The notes: generated from the letters alone by a model not told the origin. A stretch of DNA of 64,000 bases from Duganella sp. 1411 (GCF_017833525.1 NZ_JAFICD010000008.1:186001-250000); one strand, 5' to 3'; shown: positions 41,011-50,028, counted from the stretch's first letter. Numbers and translations: made by a program.

Positions 41011-42123
41011 TTATGGCAACGGCAGCAGGATACGGAAATCCGTATATCCAGGCCGGCTCTCGCACTCGATCACGCCCATGTGCTGCTGCACAAAAGTCTG
41101 CGCCAGCGTCAGGCCCAAACCGCTGCCGCCCTCCCGGCCCGACACCAGCGGGTAGAAAATACGGTCGCGGATCTGGGGTGCGATACCCGGTCCATTGTCA
41201 ATGATATGCAAGTCTAATGCCAGCCCGTAGCGGACCTTGGCCAGGGTCACCTGGCGCGCCACGCGGGTCTTCAAAATGATCTGCGCGGCGCCCGCCTCGA
41301 TTTGCGAAGCGAGCGCTTGCGCGGCGTTGTGGGCGATGTTGAGCACCGTCTGGATCAGCTGCTCCTTGTCGCCGCGGAACTCGGGGATCGAGGCGTCGTA
41401 GTCGCGCAGGATCGTCAGGCCGGACGGGAACTCGGCCAGCATCAGGCTGCGCACGCGCTCGAGCACCTCGTGGATGTTGACGTCGCCGACGATGTGCGGC
41501 CGCCGGTGCGGCGCCAGCAGCCGGTCGACCAGGGTTTGCAGGCGGTCGGCCTCCTTGATGATGACCTGCGTGTATTCGCGCAGCTGCACCGCGTGCAGCG
41601 CCGGCAGCTCCATCTCCAGCAGCTGGGCGGCGCCGCGGATGCCGCCCAGCGGGTTCTTGATCTCGTGCGCCAGGTTGCGGATCAGTTCCTTGTTGACCTG
41701 GCTCTGGTCGAGGATGCGCTCCTCGCGGTCGAGCTTGAGGTGCTGCAGGTGCTCGCGCAATTCGATCAGGATGTGGTCGGGCGGCTCGTCGAGCGCCGAG
41801 ACGATGCTGTGCACGTGCAGCGGGTCGCGCCCGGCCCGCTCCAGGGTCAAGTCCTGGCGCAGGTCGGAGAACTTGTGCTCGCGCGCCTGGGCGCAGATGT
41901 GATCGAGCTCGTCGGGGTTGAGGAATTGCGCCGTCAGCTTTTGGCGCGACAGCGCCTTCAGGGAACTTTCCAACAGGTTCTCGGCCGCCGCGTTGGCGTA
42001 GGCGATGTGGCCCTGGGCGTCGAGCAGCACCACGGCCGAGGCCAGCAGTTCAAGGCCGGCCAGCGCCGGCGGGCGGTTCATGGCGGCCACCGCGCGGGCG
42101 GCGATATTGCTGACCAGGCTCAT
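41011..42123 (-). CDS. ntrB: Nitrogen regulation sensor kinase NtrB
   Basis: The cytoplasmic histidine kinase/phosphatase partner of NtrC, controlled by PII. The 370-residue protein has a PAS domain near the N-terminus (ASAVVLLDAQGHIAYANAAA), the H-box NLAHEIKNPLGG with His153, and an HATPase with IAHNAAQAL, DNGPGIAP and GGSGLGLTLA. It lies 25 bp downstream of the DUF4124 gene and upstream of ntrC, on the same strand as glnA; this matches the enteric glnA-ntrB-ntrC order with one extra gene. Confidence 0.96.
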   Translation of the reverse strand: MSLVSNIAARAVAAMNRPPALAGLELLASAVVLLDAQGHIAYANAAAENLLESSLKALSRQKLTAQFLNPDELDHICAQAREHKFSDLRQDLTLERAGRDPLHVHSIVSALDEPPDHILIELREHLQHLKLDREERILDQSQVNKELIRNLAHEIKNPLGGIRGAAQLLEMELPALHAVQLREYTQVIIKEADRLQTLVDRLLAPHRRPHIVGDVNIHEVLERVRSLMLAEFPSGLTILRDYDASIPEFRGDKEQLIQTVLNIAHNAAQALASQIEAGAAQIILKTRVARQVTLAKVRYGLALDLHIIDNGPGIAPQIRDRIFYPLVSGREGGSGLGLTLAQTFVQQHMGVIECESRPGYTDFRILLPLP

Positions 42124-42148
42124 AGCGGGCTCGATTTCAAGTCGTGTT

Positions 42149-42682
42149 TCATTTGATATTCGCGATCTCTCGTTTCAGGGCGTCGACATTCTTTTCCGAG
42201 CGGCTGATGCTGTCACGCATGGCGGCCACTCGCTCCTGGTACTTGGCGTAGTTGCGTTCGTCGCCGCGCCGTTCCGGCTCGCCGCCGTTGAACTCCTTGC
42301 GCAACTCGGCCAGCTTCTGCGTTTCGTTTTTCAGTTCGTCTTCCAGTATCGCGCGGCGGTCGGCGTCGCGGGCGCGCTGCTCGGCGCCGTCGACGCGGGG
42401 GAAGTCGCCCGGCGTGGCGGCCGGCGCGGCCGGCGTCGCAGCCGTGCCGCCTGCGCGCGCCGGCGCGCCCTGCCGCTTCGGCGGCGCCGGTATCGCCAGG
42501 CCCGGCAAGTCCATCGCCTTGCAGTAATTGCCGCGATACACGTCGGTGTATTCGGTGCTGCCGTTGGGCGGGGTGCATTTATAGATGACGCCCTGCGCCC
42601 GCGCGGCGCCGGCGGCGGCCAGCGCCAAAGCCAGCGCCGCGCCAACGTTGGCTAAACCGCATCGTTTCAAACTCGTTGTCAT
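42149..42682 (-). CDS. DUF4124 domain-containing secreted protein
   Basis: A 177-residue protein with a signal peptide (hydrophobic GAALALALAAAGAARA), a short DUF4124-like segment (VIYKCTPPNGSTEYTD), a Pro/Ala-rich linker and a charged, probably coiled-coil C-terminus (EDELKNETQKLAELRKEF). The function of the family is unknown. The ATG at 42682 gives a normal signal peptide; an upstream ATG at 42751 has a G-rich stretch before it but lies inside the glnA terminator hairpin and would add an unlikely leader. The gene lies between glnA and ntrB on the same strand, so it may be read through from glnA together with ntrBC. Confidence 0.8.
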   Translation of the reverse strand: MTTSLKRCGLANVGAALALALAAAGAARAQGVIYKCTPPNGSTEYTDVYRGNYCKAMDLPGLAIPAPPKRQGAPARAGGTAATPAAPAATPGDFPRVDGAEQRARDADRRAILEDELKNETQKLAELRKEFNGGEPERRGDERNYAKYQERVAAMRDSISRSEKNVDALKREIANIK

Positions 42683-42731
42683 TCTTAATCCATGGGTGGA
42701 ACGCTCCATCCTGAATATACAACATCCAAAC

Positions 42732-42771
42732 AAAAACGCGGGGAAAGCCATGGCTCCCCCCGCGTTTTTTG
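42732..42771 (-). terminator. Terminator or attenuator between glnA and the DUF4124-ntrBC genes
   Basis: AACGCGGGG and CCCCGCGTT arms surround the small palindrome AGCCATGGCT, with T-runs on both sides. On the minus strand it follows glnA by about 37 bp and could reduce readthrough into ntrBC, giving high GlnA and low NtrBC levels. Confidence 0.75.
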
Positions 42772-42807
42772 CTTCACCACAAGCATCGGCCAGCCGATGC
42801 GTTGCGA

Positions 42808-44223
42808 TTACAGCGAGTAGTACATGTCGAACTCGGCAGGGTGGGTCGTCATGCGCATGCGCTGGACGTCCTGCATTTTCAGTTCGATGTAAGCGTCGAT
42901 CATCGAATCGCTGAACACGCCGCCACGGGTCAGGAACTCACGGTCTTTGTTCAGCGCGTCGAGCGCTTCTTCCAGCGACGAGCAGACGGTCGGGATCAGC
43001 GCGTCTTCCTCAGGCGGCAGGTGGTACAGGTCTTTCGATGCCGCTTCGCCCGGGTGGATCTTGTTGGCGATACCGTCCAGGCCGGCCATCAGCAGCGCGG
43101 CGAAGCACAGGTACACGTTCGCCAGTGGGTCCGGGAAACGGGTTTCGATACGGCGGCCTTTTGGATTGGCCACGTGTGGAATACGGATCGAAGCCGAACG
43201 GTTACGGGCCGAGTAGGCCAGCTTGACCGGCGCTTCGAAGCCTGGAACCAGACGCTTGTACGAGTTGGTGCCCGGGTTGGTGATCGCGTTCAGCGCCTTG
43301 GCGTGCTTGATGATGCCGCCGATGTAGTACAGCGCCGTTTCCGACAGGCCGGCATAGCCGTCGCCGGCGAACAGGTTGACGCCGTCCTTCCAGATCGACT
43401 GGTGCACGTGCATGCCCGAACCGTTGTCGCCAACGATAGGTTTTGGCATGAAGGTGGCGGTCTTGCCGTAGCTGTGGGCGACGTTCCAGACCACGTATTT
43501 CAGGTTCTGGGTCCAGTCGGCGCGCTCGACCAGGGTCGAGAACTTGGTGCCGATTTCGTTCTGGCCGGCGCCGGCCACTTCGTGGTGGTGCACTTCGACC
43601 GGGATGCCCAGCGATTCGAGGATCAGGCACATTTCCGAACGCATGTCCTGGAAGCTGTCGACCGGAGGAACCGGGAAGTAGCCGCCCTTGACGGTCGGAC
43701 GGTGGCCGCTGTTGCCGCCTTCGATTTCCTTGTCGGTGCTCCACGACGCTTCGTCGGAGTCGATCTTGACGAAGCAGCCGGACATGTCGATCTTCCAGCG
43801 CACGCTGTCGAAGATGAAGAATTCCGGCTCAGGGCCGAAGTAGGCGGTGTCGCCCATGCCCGACGATTTCAGGTACGCTTCGGCGCGCTTGGCGATCGAA
43901 CGCGGGTCGCGGTCGTAGCCCTTGCCGTCCGACGGTTCGATGACGTCGCACTGCATGAACAGCGTGGTCTCTTCCATGAACGGATCGATGTTCGCGGTGT
44001 TTGGATCTGGCAGCAGAATCATGTCCGATGCTTCAATGCCCTTCCAGCCGGCGATCGAGGAACCGTCGAATGCGTGACCCGATTCAAACTTGTCCATGTC
44101 GAAGTGCGACACGGGCACGGTGACGTGCTGTTCTTTGCCACGGGTATCGGCGAAACGGAAATCAACGAATTTGACTTCGTTTTCCTGGACCATTTTCAAG
44201 ACTTCTGCGGCTGTCATTGCCAT
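42808..44223 (-). CDS. glnA: Glutamine synthetase, type I
   Basis: The ATP-dependent enzyme joining ammonia to glutamate. The 471-residue length and motifs are those of the adenylylated beta-type [23 protein letters not shown] with metal-binding Glu, the [14 protein letters not shown] block, [17 protein letters not shown] and [10 protein letters not shown]. Tyr400 in [11 protein letters not shown] is the site modified by GlnE, which is encoded at 9074-11851. AGGAG lies 7 bp before the ATG. Upstream are a sigma-54 promoter and three NtrC-type boxes, so nitrogen-limited activation is expected. Downstream follow a terminator hairpin, a DUF4124 gene and ntrBC. Confidence 0.98.
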   Translation of the reverse strand: MAMTAAEVLKMVQENEVKFVDFRFADTRGKEQHVTVPVSHFDMDKFESGHAFDGSSIAGWKGIEASDMILLPDPNTANIDPFMEETTLFMQCDVIEPSDGKGYDRDPRSIAKRAEAYLKSSGMGDTAYFGPEPEFFIFDSVRWKIDMSGCFVKIDSDEASWSTDKEIEGGNSGHRPTVKGGYFPVPPVDSFQDMRSEMCLILESLGIPVEVHHHEVAGAGQNEIGTKFSTLVERADWTQNLKYVVWNVAHSYGKTATFMPKPIVGDNGSGMHVHQSIWKDGVNLFAGDGYAGLSETALYYIGGIIKHAKALNAITNPGTNSYKRLVPGFEAPVKLAYSARNRSASIRIPHVANPKGRRIETRFPDPLANVYLCFAALLMAGLDGIANKIHPGEAASKDLYHLPPEEDALIPTVCSSLEEALDALNKDREFLTRGGVFSDSMIDAYIELKMQDVQRMRMTTHPAEFDMYYSL

Positions 44224-44267
44224 GCGTATCTCCTAAAGGAATGTGTATAACTGGTGCGCTCGTTATA

Positions 44268-44283
44268 AGCAGTATCCATGCCA
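44268..44283 (-). promoter_or_regulatory. Candidate sigma-54 promoter of glnA
   Basis: On the minus strand TGGCAT-GGATA-CTGCT matches the -24/-12 pattern with the obligatory GG-N10-GC spacing. The predicted start, near 44257, gives a leader of about 34 nt with AGGAG before the ATG. Confidence 0.75.
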
Positions 44284-44389
44284 GCCCGAAACTCATCACC
44301 ATATGTTCATAGCGTCTTGGAACTCGCCGCCAAAAGAGACTAAAACCGGCGGGCCAGCCAAGCTGCCACTATTTACGGCAGATCAATGC

Positions 44390-44406
44390 GGCACCATGGT
44401 GGTGCA
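44390..44406. promoter_or_regulatory. NtrC-type box A upstream of glnA
   Basis: GGCACC-ATGGT-GGTGCA matches 11 of 12 consensus positions (TGCACC-N5-GGTGCA). It lies about 140 bp upstream of the predicted glnA start, the normal distance for an NtrC enhancer. Confidence 0.75.
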
Positions 44407-44418
44407 ATATTCTCAAAC

Positions 44419-44435
44419 CGCACCAATTTCGTGCA
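44419..44435. promoter_or_regulatory. NtrC-type box B upstream of glnA
   Basis: CGCACC-AATTT-CGTGCA matches 10 of 12 consensus positions and starts 29 bp beyond box A. Confidence 0.65.
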
Positions 44436-44457
44436 ATTTCCGCTTTCGCCGGAAAAT

Positions 44458-44474
44458 TGCACGGCTTTGGTGCG
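44458..44474. promoter_or_regulatory. NtrC-type box C between glnA and the rhodanese gene
   Basis: TGCACG-GCTTT-GGTGCG matches 10 of 12 consensus positions. It is also only some 30 bp from the -10 box of the divergent rhodanese gene, so it could act on either side. Confidence 0.6.
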
Positions 44475-44477
44475 CCA

Positions 44478-44508
44478 TTGTCTCCGACGTGCACAGGACG
44501 CCTATAAT
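44478..44508 (+). promoter_or_regulatory. Candidate sigma-70 promoter of the rhodanese gene
   Basis: TTGTCT (44478-44483) and a perfect TATAAT (44503-44508) are 19 bp apart, 29 bp before the ATG. The spacing is slightly long. Confidence 0.5.
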
Positions 44509-44537
44509 AAACTCAATCTTATTTGGAGGGATATGCC

Positions 44538-44996
44538 ATGAGCAAAATAGACGAGATTCTGGCCCTCGCCCGCGGGCGTAGCAAGGACTGGCCGTATGCC
44601 GGCGCGGTGACGCCGCAGGAGGCCTACGAGCTGTTAAGCACGGACAACGCGGTCAAACTGGTGGATGTGCGCACCAACGCCGAGCGCGACTGGGTGGGCC
44701 GGGTGGCCATTCCGGAAGCCCAACATGGTGCGGTCCAGTGGAGCCTGTATCCGGGCGGCATCGCCAACCATGAATTTATCGAGCAATTGAACTCGGTGGC
44801 ACGCAAGGACCAGGTGATATTGTTCCTGTGCCGCTCGGGCGTGCGCTCGCGTGGTGCGGCCAAGCTGGCCACCGAGCACGGCTATCAGCACTGCTACGAC
44901 ATCCTCGAAGGCTTCGAGGGCGACAAGGACGAGCAGCACCACCGCAGGAACCTCGGCGGCTGGTGCAAGGCCGGCCTGCCGTGGACCGGCGCGTAA
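44538..44996 (+). CDS. Rhodanese-like domain protein
   Basis: A 152-residue single-domain sulfurtransferase-type protein. VTPQEAYELLSTDNAVKLVDVRTNAE opens the rhodanese fold and the active-site loop is LFLCRSGVRSRGAA with Cys98 as the expected persulfide carrier. GGAGG lies 8 bp before the ATG. It is divergent from glnA and shares its regulatory region, but nothing in the sequence ties it functionally to nitrogen. The sulfur acceptor is not known. Confidence 0.9.
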   Translation: MSKIDEILALARGRSKDWPYAGAVTPQEAYELLSTDNAVKLVDVRTNAERDWVGRVAIPEAQHGAVQWSLYPGGIANHEFIEQLNSVARKDQVILFLCRSGVRSRGAAKLATEHGYQHCYDILEGFEGDKDEQHHRRNLGGWCKAGLPWTGA

Positions 44997-45048
44997 TTCA
45001 TACCCTCACACCCGCGACGCGCTTCGAACCGCCGCCGTCACCGGTCGT

Positions 45049-45077
45049 GGGGTCGTACCCCGCACGGGGTACGACCC
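45049..45077. repeat. Nested palindrome, family A copy 3
   Basis: GGGGTCGTACCCC (45049-45061) and GGGGTACGACCC (45066-45077) pair over 12 bp with a GCAC loop. A GTGGCCTCGGGTT tail runs into the stop codon of the next minus-strand gene. Confidence 0.85.
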
Positions 45078-45092
45078 GGCCGTGGCCTCGGG

Positions 45093-46478
45093 TTAAACCG
45101 GCACCGCCTGCGCGGCGGCCGGCGCCCCCTCCTCCATCAAGAACTGGATCCGCTTGCGCACGAACTGGATGTGGCTGCGCAAACCATACAGGCCGTCGGC
45201 GAACGACAGCGGAATCGAAATCTGGTTGACCAGCTCCTCGATCTCGTCGAGCCGCTTGAGCTGCGCCTCGTACACCTGCATGCGCGTCGCCTCCGGCGCG
45301 CTCTCGACCTGCTGCTCGACCGTGCGCAGCTGTCCATACCAGCGGTACACGCGCGAACGGATGCGCCACACGTACAACGGCGGAATGATGCGCGACAGCG
45401 GTATCACCAGCGCGCTCAGCGCCAGCACCACCACCCACATGCGGTCGAAGAAATTGGCCAGCCAGAACGTCATATAGCGCTGCAGCAGCGGCGGGCCGTT
45501 CTTGTAGAACTTGGCCGCCTCGGCGTCGACCGGGATCTCGGTGTACTTGGCCGACGGGAATTGCCCCTGCTGCTGGAACCAGCCGGCGCCGTTATGAATG
45601 CCGCTGGCCGCCTGCACGAACAAATCCACCAGCGCCGGATGCAGATCGTCGCGCGCCACCAGCGTGGCGGTCGGCGCGATCAGGTTGTAATTCTCGGAAG
45701 GAATATCGCGCCCCAGGTCGACGATCCCCTGCGGCAGCACCACGTGCGTGAGGAACGGCAGCTTGCGCGCGTAGGCCTCGGCCTGGCTGAAGTTGAACAG
45801 CTTGATGCCGGGGGTTTGCAGCAGCATCTGGATCAGCGGCGCTTCCGGTGCCGAGGTGAACACCAGGCCGTCGATGCGGCCTTCCAGCAGCTCCACCGTG
45901 GCCGGCGTGTTGGCCAGCGAAAAGCGTTCGACGTCTTCCTTCTCCAGGCCGTTCAATGACAGCACCTGGCGGAACAGGCGCGGCGCGCCGGCGCCTTTGG
46001 GGCCGAAGTTGATCTTCTTGCCCTTCAACTGGCTGAGCTGGGTGATCGGCGGCTGGCCCTTGGTTTCTCGCAGAAACAGCCACAGCGGCTCGACGAACAG
46101 GCTGCCCAGCGAGGACAGGCCTTCGCGCTCGGCCGCCTCCTCATTGGTCGAGCCGCTTTGGACGAAGGCGATGTCGACTTCGCCGGCGCGCAGGCGGCGC
46201 AGGTTCTCGCCGGAGCCGGCCGATGGCACCAAGGTGACCTTGACGCCGTGCTTGGCCAAGGCGGCAGCGTATTTCTTGCCGAATTCCTCGTAGGCGCTGT
46301 TTTCCTGGCCGGTGGCCAGGCGCACGCTGCGCGGCGGGGCCGGATCGACCAGCCAGTAGGCCAGCAGGCAGACGCCGACGATCAGCGCGATGGTGGGGGC
46401 GGAGGCGACGAACAAGTCCCGCAGCGAGAATTGCGTGAACTTGAGGATTTTGGACATGTGGTGGCGCATTGGTTTCAT
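45093..46478 (-). CDS. TAXI family solute-binding protein, membrane anchored
   Basis: A protein of about 461 residues with one N-terminal membrane segment (about 24-44), a periplasmic TAXI-type substrate-binding domain (SVRLATGQENSAYEEFGKKY, RLRAGEVDIAFVQSGS, LKGKKINFGPKGAGAPRLF) and a second membrane segment near residue 365, followed by a charged cytoplasmic tail. TAXI proteins normally serve TRAP transporters, but no TRAP permease is encoded nearby and the C-terminal membrane anchor is unlike a free periplasmic binder, so it may be sensory or structural. The start is uncertain: ATG codons at 46478, 46469 and 46457 are all possible. Confidence 0.85.
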   Translation of the reverse strand: MKPMRHHMSKILKFTQFSLRDLFVASAPTIALIVGVCLLAYWLVDPAPPRSVRLATGQENSAYEEFGKKYAAALAKHGVKVTLVPSAGSGENLRRLRAGEVDIAFVQSGSTNEEAAEREGLSSLGSLFVEPLWLFLRETKGQPPITQLSQLKGKKINFGPKGAGAPRLFRQVLSLNGLEKEDVERFSLANTPATVELLEGRIDGLVFTSAPEAPLIQMLLQTPGIKLFNFSQAEAYARKLPFLTHVVLPQGIVDLGRDIPSENYNLIAPTATLVARDDLHPALVDLFVQAASGIHNGAGWFQQQGQFPSAKYTEIPVDAEAAKFYKNGPPLLQRYMTFWLANFFDRMWVVVLALSALVIPLSRIIPPLYVWRIRSRVYRWYGQLRTVEQQVESAPEATRMQVYEAQLKRLDEIEELVNQISIPLSFADGLYGLRSHIQFVRKRIQFLMEEGAPAAAQAVPV

Positions 46479-46550
46479 GGGCTCATACCATGCCAACAAA
46501 TGAGCAATTATGCAAGGGGAATACGGGCGCGGGTGGATTGGCGGCGCCTT

Positions 46551-46629
46551 AACCCGCAAGGCCAACCGGGGTCGTACCCGACCGGGTACGACGGGGACGC
46601 CGAGTCCCCTGCGGATCGCCGTGCGGGTT
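46551..46629. repeat. Nested palindrome, family A copy 4, with an extra hairpin
   Basis: The core GTCGTACCC (46571-46579) / GGGTACGAC (46584-46592) is joined to an extra hairpin GGGGAC (46593-46598) / GTCCCC (46604-46609). Both are enclosed by the outer repeat AACCCGCA (46551-46558) / TGCGGGTT (46622-46629). It ends six bases before the stop codon of the penicillin-binding protein gene. Confidence 0.82.
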
Positions 46630-46634
46630 GAAAA

Positions 46635-49600
46635 TCAACCGCCGCAAGCCTGGAGCGGAGCCGTCACCACGGTATCCGGCACCCCGCCCGCCTTGACCAC
46701 CACCGGCGGCGGCACCGCCCCCGGCTTGGCCACCGGATTGGGCTCGATCAGCGGCATCAGGCTGGGCGCCAGCACCACCAGCAACTGCACCGGCAACGCG
46801 CTGGTGAAGTCGTAATGCTTCGATTCCGGCCCGTGCACATACGCCGTCATGCTGCCGAAGAAGCGCTCGCCGATATTGAACACGAACGTCGCCGACCGGT
46901 TCACATAGCGCGATTCGATCAAGCGTCCGCCGCCGCCATACACGTCGAAGCGCTGGTCGCCGGTGCCGGTCTTGCCGCCGACCGGCAGCACCGTGCCGTC
47001 CGACTTGACGAACGCCATGCGCGCCCGCTTGGCCGTGCCGTCCGACACCACGCCGCGTATCGCGTCGGCCACCACGCGCGCCACCTCCGGCGACAGCACC
47101 TGCTCGTTGGAGGTCGGCTTGGCCTTGGTCACCACCGTCTCGTACGGCGTGCCCTTGGCGAAGTGCAGCGACGAGATCCGCTGCGTGCTCTTGCGCACAC
47201 CGCCGTTGACGATAATGCCCATCATCTCGGCCAGCGCCGCCGGCCGGTCGGCCGAGGCGCCCAGGGTCGTCGCGTACGACGGCACCAGCGACTCGAACGG
47301 ATAGCCCATCTTCTTCCACTGCTTGTGGATTTCCATGAACCCTTCGACCTCGATCAGGCCGGCGATACGGCGGTCCTGCGCGTGCTTGCGGTGGGTCTTG
47401 AACAGCCATTGATACACTTCCTGGCGTTCCTTCTCGCTGGCGGCGGTCATCTGCGACAAGGTGGCACCCGGATGCACGCGCATGTACGCGGCCATCCACA
47501 GCTCCAGCGGGTGCACGCTGGCCAGGTAGCCGCGGTCGGCCAGCGACCACTTGTCGATCGCGTACTGGTCGTACAGCTTTTCGACGCGCTCCTCGGTCAC
47601 CTCGTTCTGCGATGGCAGGTTGTCATGCAGGAAGTCGCCAAACTGCTTCATCGTCGCCGCCGGATAGACGGTGCGGTGGATCACCGCCAGCCGCGTCGGC
47701 GTGCTGCGGATGTTGGCCAGCAGTATCTTGTCGACATCGGCCGCCGGCTTGCCCTTGTACTTGGCGTAGAAGCGCGTCAGGAACTCCTTGCCCTCCTTGT
47801 CGGCGAAGCGCGCCAGGTAGCCGGCGCGGCGCGGATCGTCGGCGTCGGCCAGCAGCGAGGCCGACGAGCCCGGCGTCTGGAACATGTAGAACTTGGCGAC
47901 GTCGCGCATCAGCCGCACGAACACCAGGTTGGTCGAGTGGCGCAGCGCCTCGGTCACGGTGAGGATCTTGCCGTTGTCTTCCTTGGAGAAGTTGCCGAAG
48001 TAATGCAGGCCGCCGCCGGTGAAGAAGCCTTCGCCCGGATTGCCGGAATACTTGCGCTCCATGGCCGCGTTGAGCATCGGCGTCAGTTCGCGCTCGGCGC
48101 TGCCGACCGGGTGCGCCTTGAGGTAGTCGACCGCCCACGCCGACAGCTTGTCTTGCGGATCGACCGGGATCACGCTCAGGGTTTCCGCGTTCATGCCGCG
48201 ATACTTCTTGTTGAGCTGGTCGATGATGTCCAGGTACGTGACCAGCGTGCGCAGCTTGGCCGTCGAACCGAGGTCGAGCTTGGCGCCCTCGTTGATGTCG
48301 AGCGGCTGGTCGTAATTGTCGGTCTGCAAGCGCAGCATGTTGTTCTGCTCGCCCTTTTCCAGCAACGTGAAGCTGTACACGACGTTGGCCGGATCGCCGT
48401 TGCCCAGCATGCCCTTGCCGGTCAGGCCGGCGGCGGCGGCGCGCTCGGGGTCGCGCAGGTCGCGCAGCACCTGCGTCACCGCCATCTGCGCCTTGGCGTC
48501 GAGCGTGCTGACCACGTTCAAGTCCAAACGGTCGAGGTTGTACATGCGGTTGTCGCCCAGCAGGTTGGCCAGGTGGTTGCGGATCGCGTTCGAGGCCTTG
48601 CGCGAGACGAAGGTCATCGCCGGCGCCGCCTGCAGGCCGTTGCCCTTGGCCGGATGCAGCGGCTGCTTGAGCGCGACGTCGCGCATCGCCGCCGTGATGA
48701 CGCCGTCCTGCGCCAGGATGCGCAGATGGCTGTCGGCCAAGATCTCGAGGTCGTCGGCGCCGTCGCCCAGATAGTAGCTGGGGCGGCGCTGCGCGATCAT
48801 CAGGCTCAGCGCTTCCTTGAACACCAGCGCCGTCTCGGCGTCCGGATTGGCCAGGTCGCCGCCCAGCAGGCGGTTGACGTCGGCGAACTCGCGGCCGTAC
48901 CACACCCACATGCCGTCGCCGATGCCGTTGACCTCGCCGTAGCCGGGCTTGGCCGACAGCGGCACCGTGTTCAGGTAATCGATGACGATGCGGCGGCGCG
49001 CCTTGGTCGTGTCCGGCCCGTCCTGGTACGAGCGCAGGCTGGCCGACACCATCTGTTGCAGCTTGTCCTTCATCGAGCCGGTGCGCCCTTCCGGCGAGTG
49101 GCGGTATTTCTCGATCTGCGTGGCCAAGGTGCTGCCGCCGGCCGCGCGATGGCCGCCGGCCACCGAGCTGACGCTTTTCTCGATGACGGCCTTGCCCAGC
49201 CGGTCCCACTCGACGGCCGGATTGCGTTTCGGATAGGTGTTGTCGAGCAGCTCGCGGTTCTCGATGTACAGCAGGCTGTTGACCAGCGCCAGCGGCGCCT
49301 GCTCGAACTTGTTGTAGATGCGTTCCGGATAGCTGGCCGCGAACAGTTCCTGCGCGCGGCAGTCGTAGATCGTCAGGCCGGTCTTGGTCTTCTCGTGGTA
49401 CGTGGCGAAGATGCCCATGTCGGCCAGCTCGGCCATCTTGGGCGAGATACGGGCCTGCGCGCTGACCTGGTAGTCGCGCGTGCGCAGCTTGCCGAGATAG
49501 TCCGGCAGGCTGGCGTAGCCGAGCCGTTCGTCGTACGGGCTGTCGTGCGGGAAGCGGATCGAATTGCTCGGTCCCGCCTGCATCTTGTAGGTCATCTTGC

Positions 49601-49913
49601 CGGCCAGGTCGGTGAAGACGCGCGCCTGCATGGTGGAGGTGCGGCTCTCGTGCACGCCCCAGTACACCGCGAACGAGGCGCCCACCAGCAGCACCAGGAT
49701 GAAGGCGTTGCGCGAGCGCTTGCCCTTGACCGGGCGGTCCGGCGGCGGCGCGTCCATCTGCGCCTGCGCCAGATGCGCTTCGGTTTCTTCGGGGGTGAGT
49801 GGCGGCACGACATGCAGATGCCGGGTGCGACGATAGCCTAAGGCGGCCGCGCCTGCGCGCAACTTGCGCACTGCGCGAACCAGGGGCCGGCGGAAACGAC
49901 GATTGCTTAACAT
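46635..49913 (-). CDS. Divergent class A penicillin-binding protein (GT51 transglycosylase plus transpeptidase)
   Basis: A 1092-residue inner-membrane cell-wall synthase. It has a basic cytoplasmic tail, one membrane segment (about 68-87), a transglycosylase domain and a penicillin-binding transpeptidase domain. The transglycosylase keeps a Glu in LLYIENRELL and GGSTLATQIEK, but the usual EDxxFxxHxG pattern is altered. The transpeptidase triad is clear: GSTAK with Ser550, STN at about 660-662 and KTG at about 981-983 in GGKTGTG. The protein is larger than usual for the family. The ATG at 49913 is preferred over an in-frame TTG nine bases upstream. It probably polymerises and cross-links peptidoglycan; a special role cannot be read from the sequence. 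Confidence 0.88.
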   Translation of the reverse strand: MLSNRRFRRPLVRAVRKLRAGAAALGYRRTRHLHVVPPLTPEETEAHLAQAQMDAPPPDRPVKGKRSRNAFILVLLVGASFAVYWGVHESRTSTMQARVFTDLAGKMTYKMQAGPSNSIRFPHDSPYDERLGYASLPDYLGKLRTRDYQVSAQARISPKMAELADMGIFATYHEKTKTGLTIYDCRAQELFAASYPERIYNKFEQAPLALVNSLLYIENRELLDNTYPKRNPAVEWDRLGKAVIEKSVSSVAGGHRAAGGSTLATQIEKYRHSPEGRTGSMKDKLQQMVSASLRSYQDGPDTTKARRRIVIDYLNTVPLSAKPGYGEVNGIGDGMWVWYGREFADVNRLLGGDLANPDAETALVFKEALSLMIAQRRPSYYLGDGADDLEILADSHLRILAQDGVITAAMRDVALKQPLHPAKGNGLQAAPAMTFVSRKASNAIRNHLANLLGDNRMYNLDRLDLNVVSTLDAKAQMAVTQVLRDLRDPERAAAAGLTGKGMLGNGDPANVVYSFTLLEKGEQNNMLRLQTDNYDQPLDINEGAKLDLGSTAKLRTLVTYLDIIDQLNKKYRGMNAETLSVIPVDPQDKLSAWAVDYLKAHPVGSAERELTPMLNAAMERKYSGNPGEGFFTGGGLHYFGNFSKEDNGKILTVTEALRHSTNLVFVRLMRDVAKFYMFQTPGSSASLLADADDPRRAGYLARFADKEGKEFLTRFYAKYKGKPAADVDKILLANIRSTPTRLAVIHRTVYPAATMKQFGDFLHDNLPSQNEVTEERVEKLYDQYAIDKWSLADRGYLASVHPLELWMAAYMRVHPGATLSQMTAASEKERQEVYQWLFKTHRKHAQDRRIAGLIEVEGFMEIHKQWKKMGYPFESLVPSYATTLGASADRPAALAEMMGIIVNGGVRKSTQRISSLHFAKGTPYETVVTKAKPTSNEQVLSPEVARVVADAIRGVVSDGTAKRARMAFVKSDGTVLPVGGKTGTGDQRFDVYGGGGRLIESRYVNRSATFVFNIGERFFGSMTAYVHGPESKHYDFTSALPVQLLVVLAPSLMPLIEPNPVAKPGAVPPPVVVKAGGVPDTVVTAPLQACGG

Positions 49914-50028
49914 ATGATTCAAACCGGTCAGCTGTTTCAGTAAAACCTACTAGTCACCATTGCACCACATCGGCGCTGTGGTGACCGGTGATGACGCACA
50001 ATATATTGCAACCGATGTTTATTTTTCG

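Noticed and set aside
42683-42751. Upstream ATG at 42751 as start of the DUF4124 protein
   Set aside because: It lies inside a terminator hairpin and would place an odd leader before an otherwise normal signal peptide.
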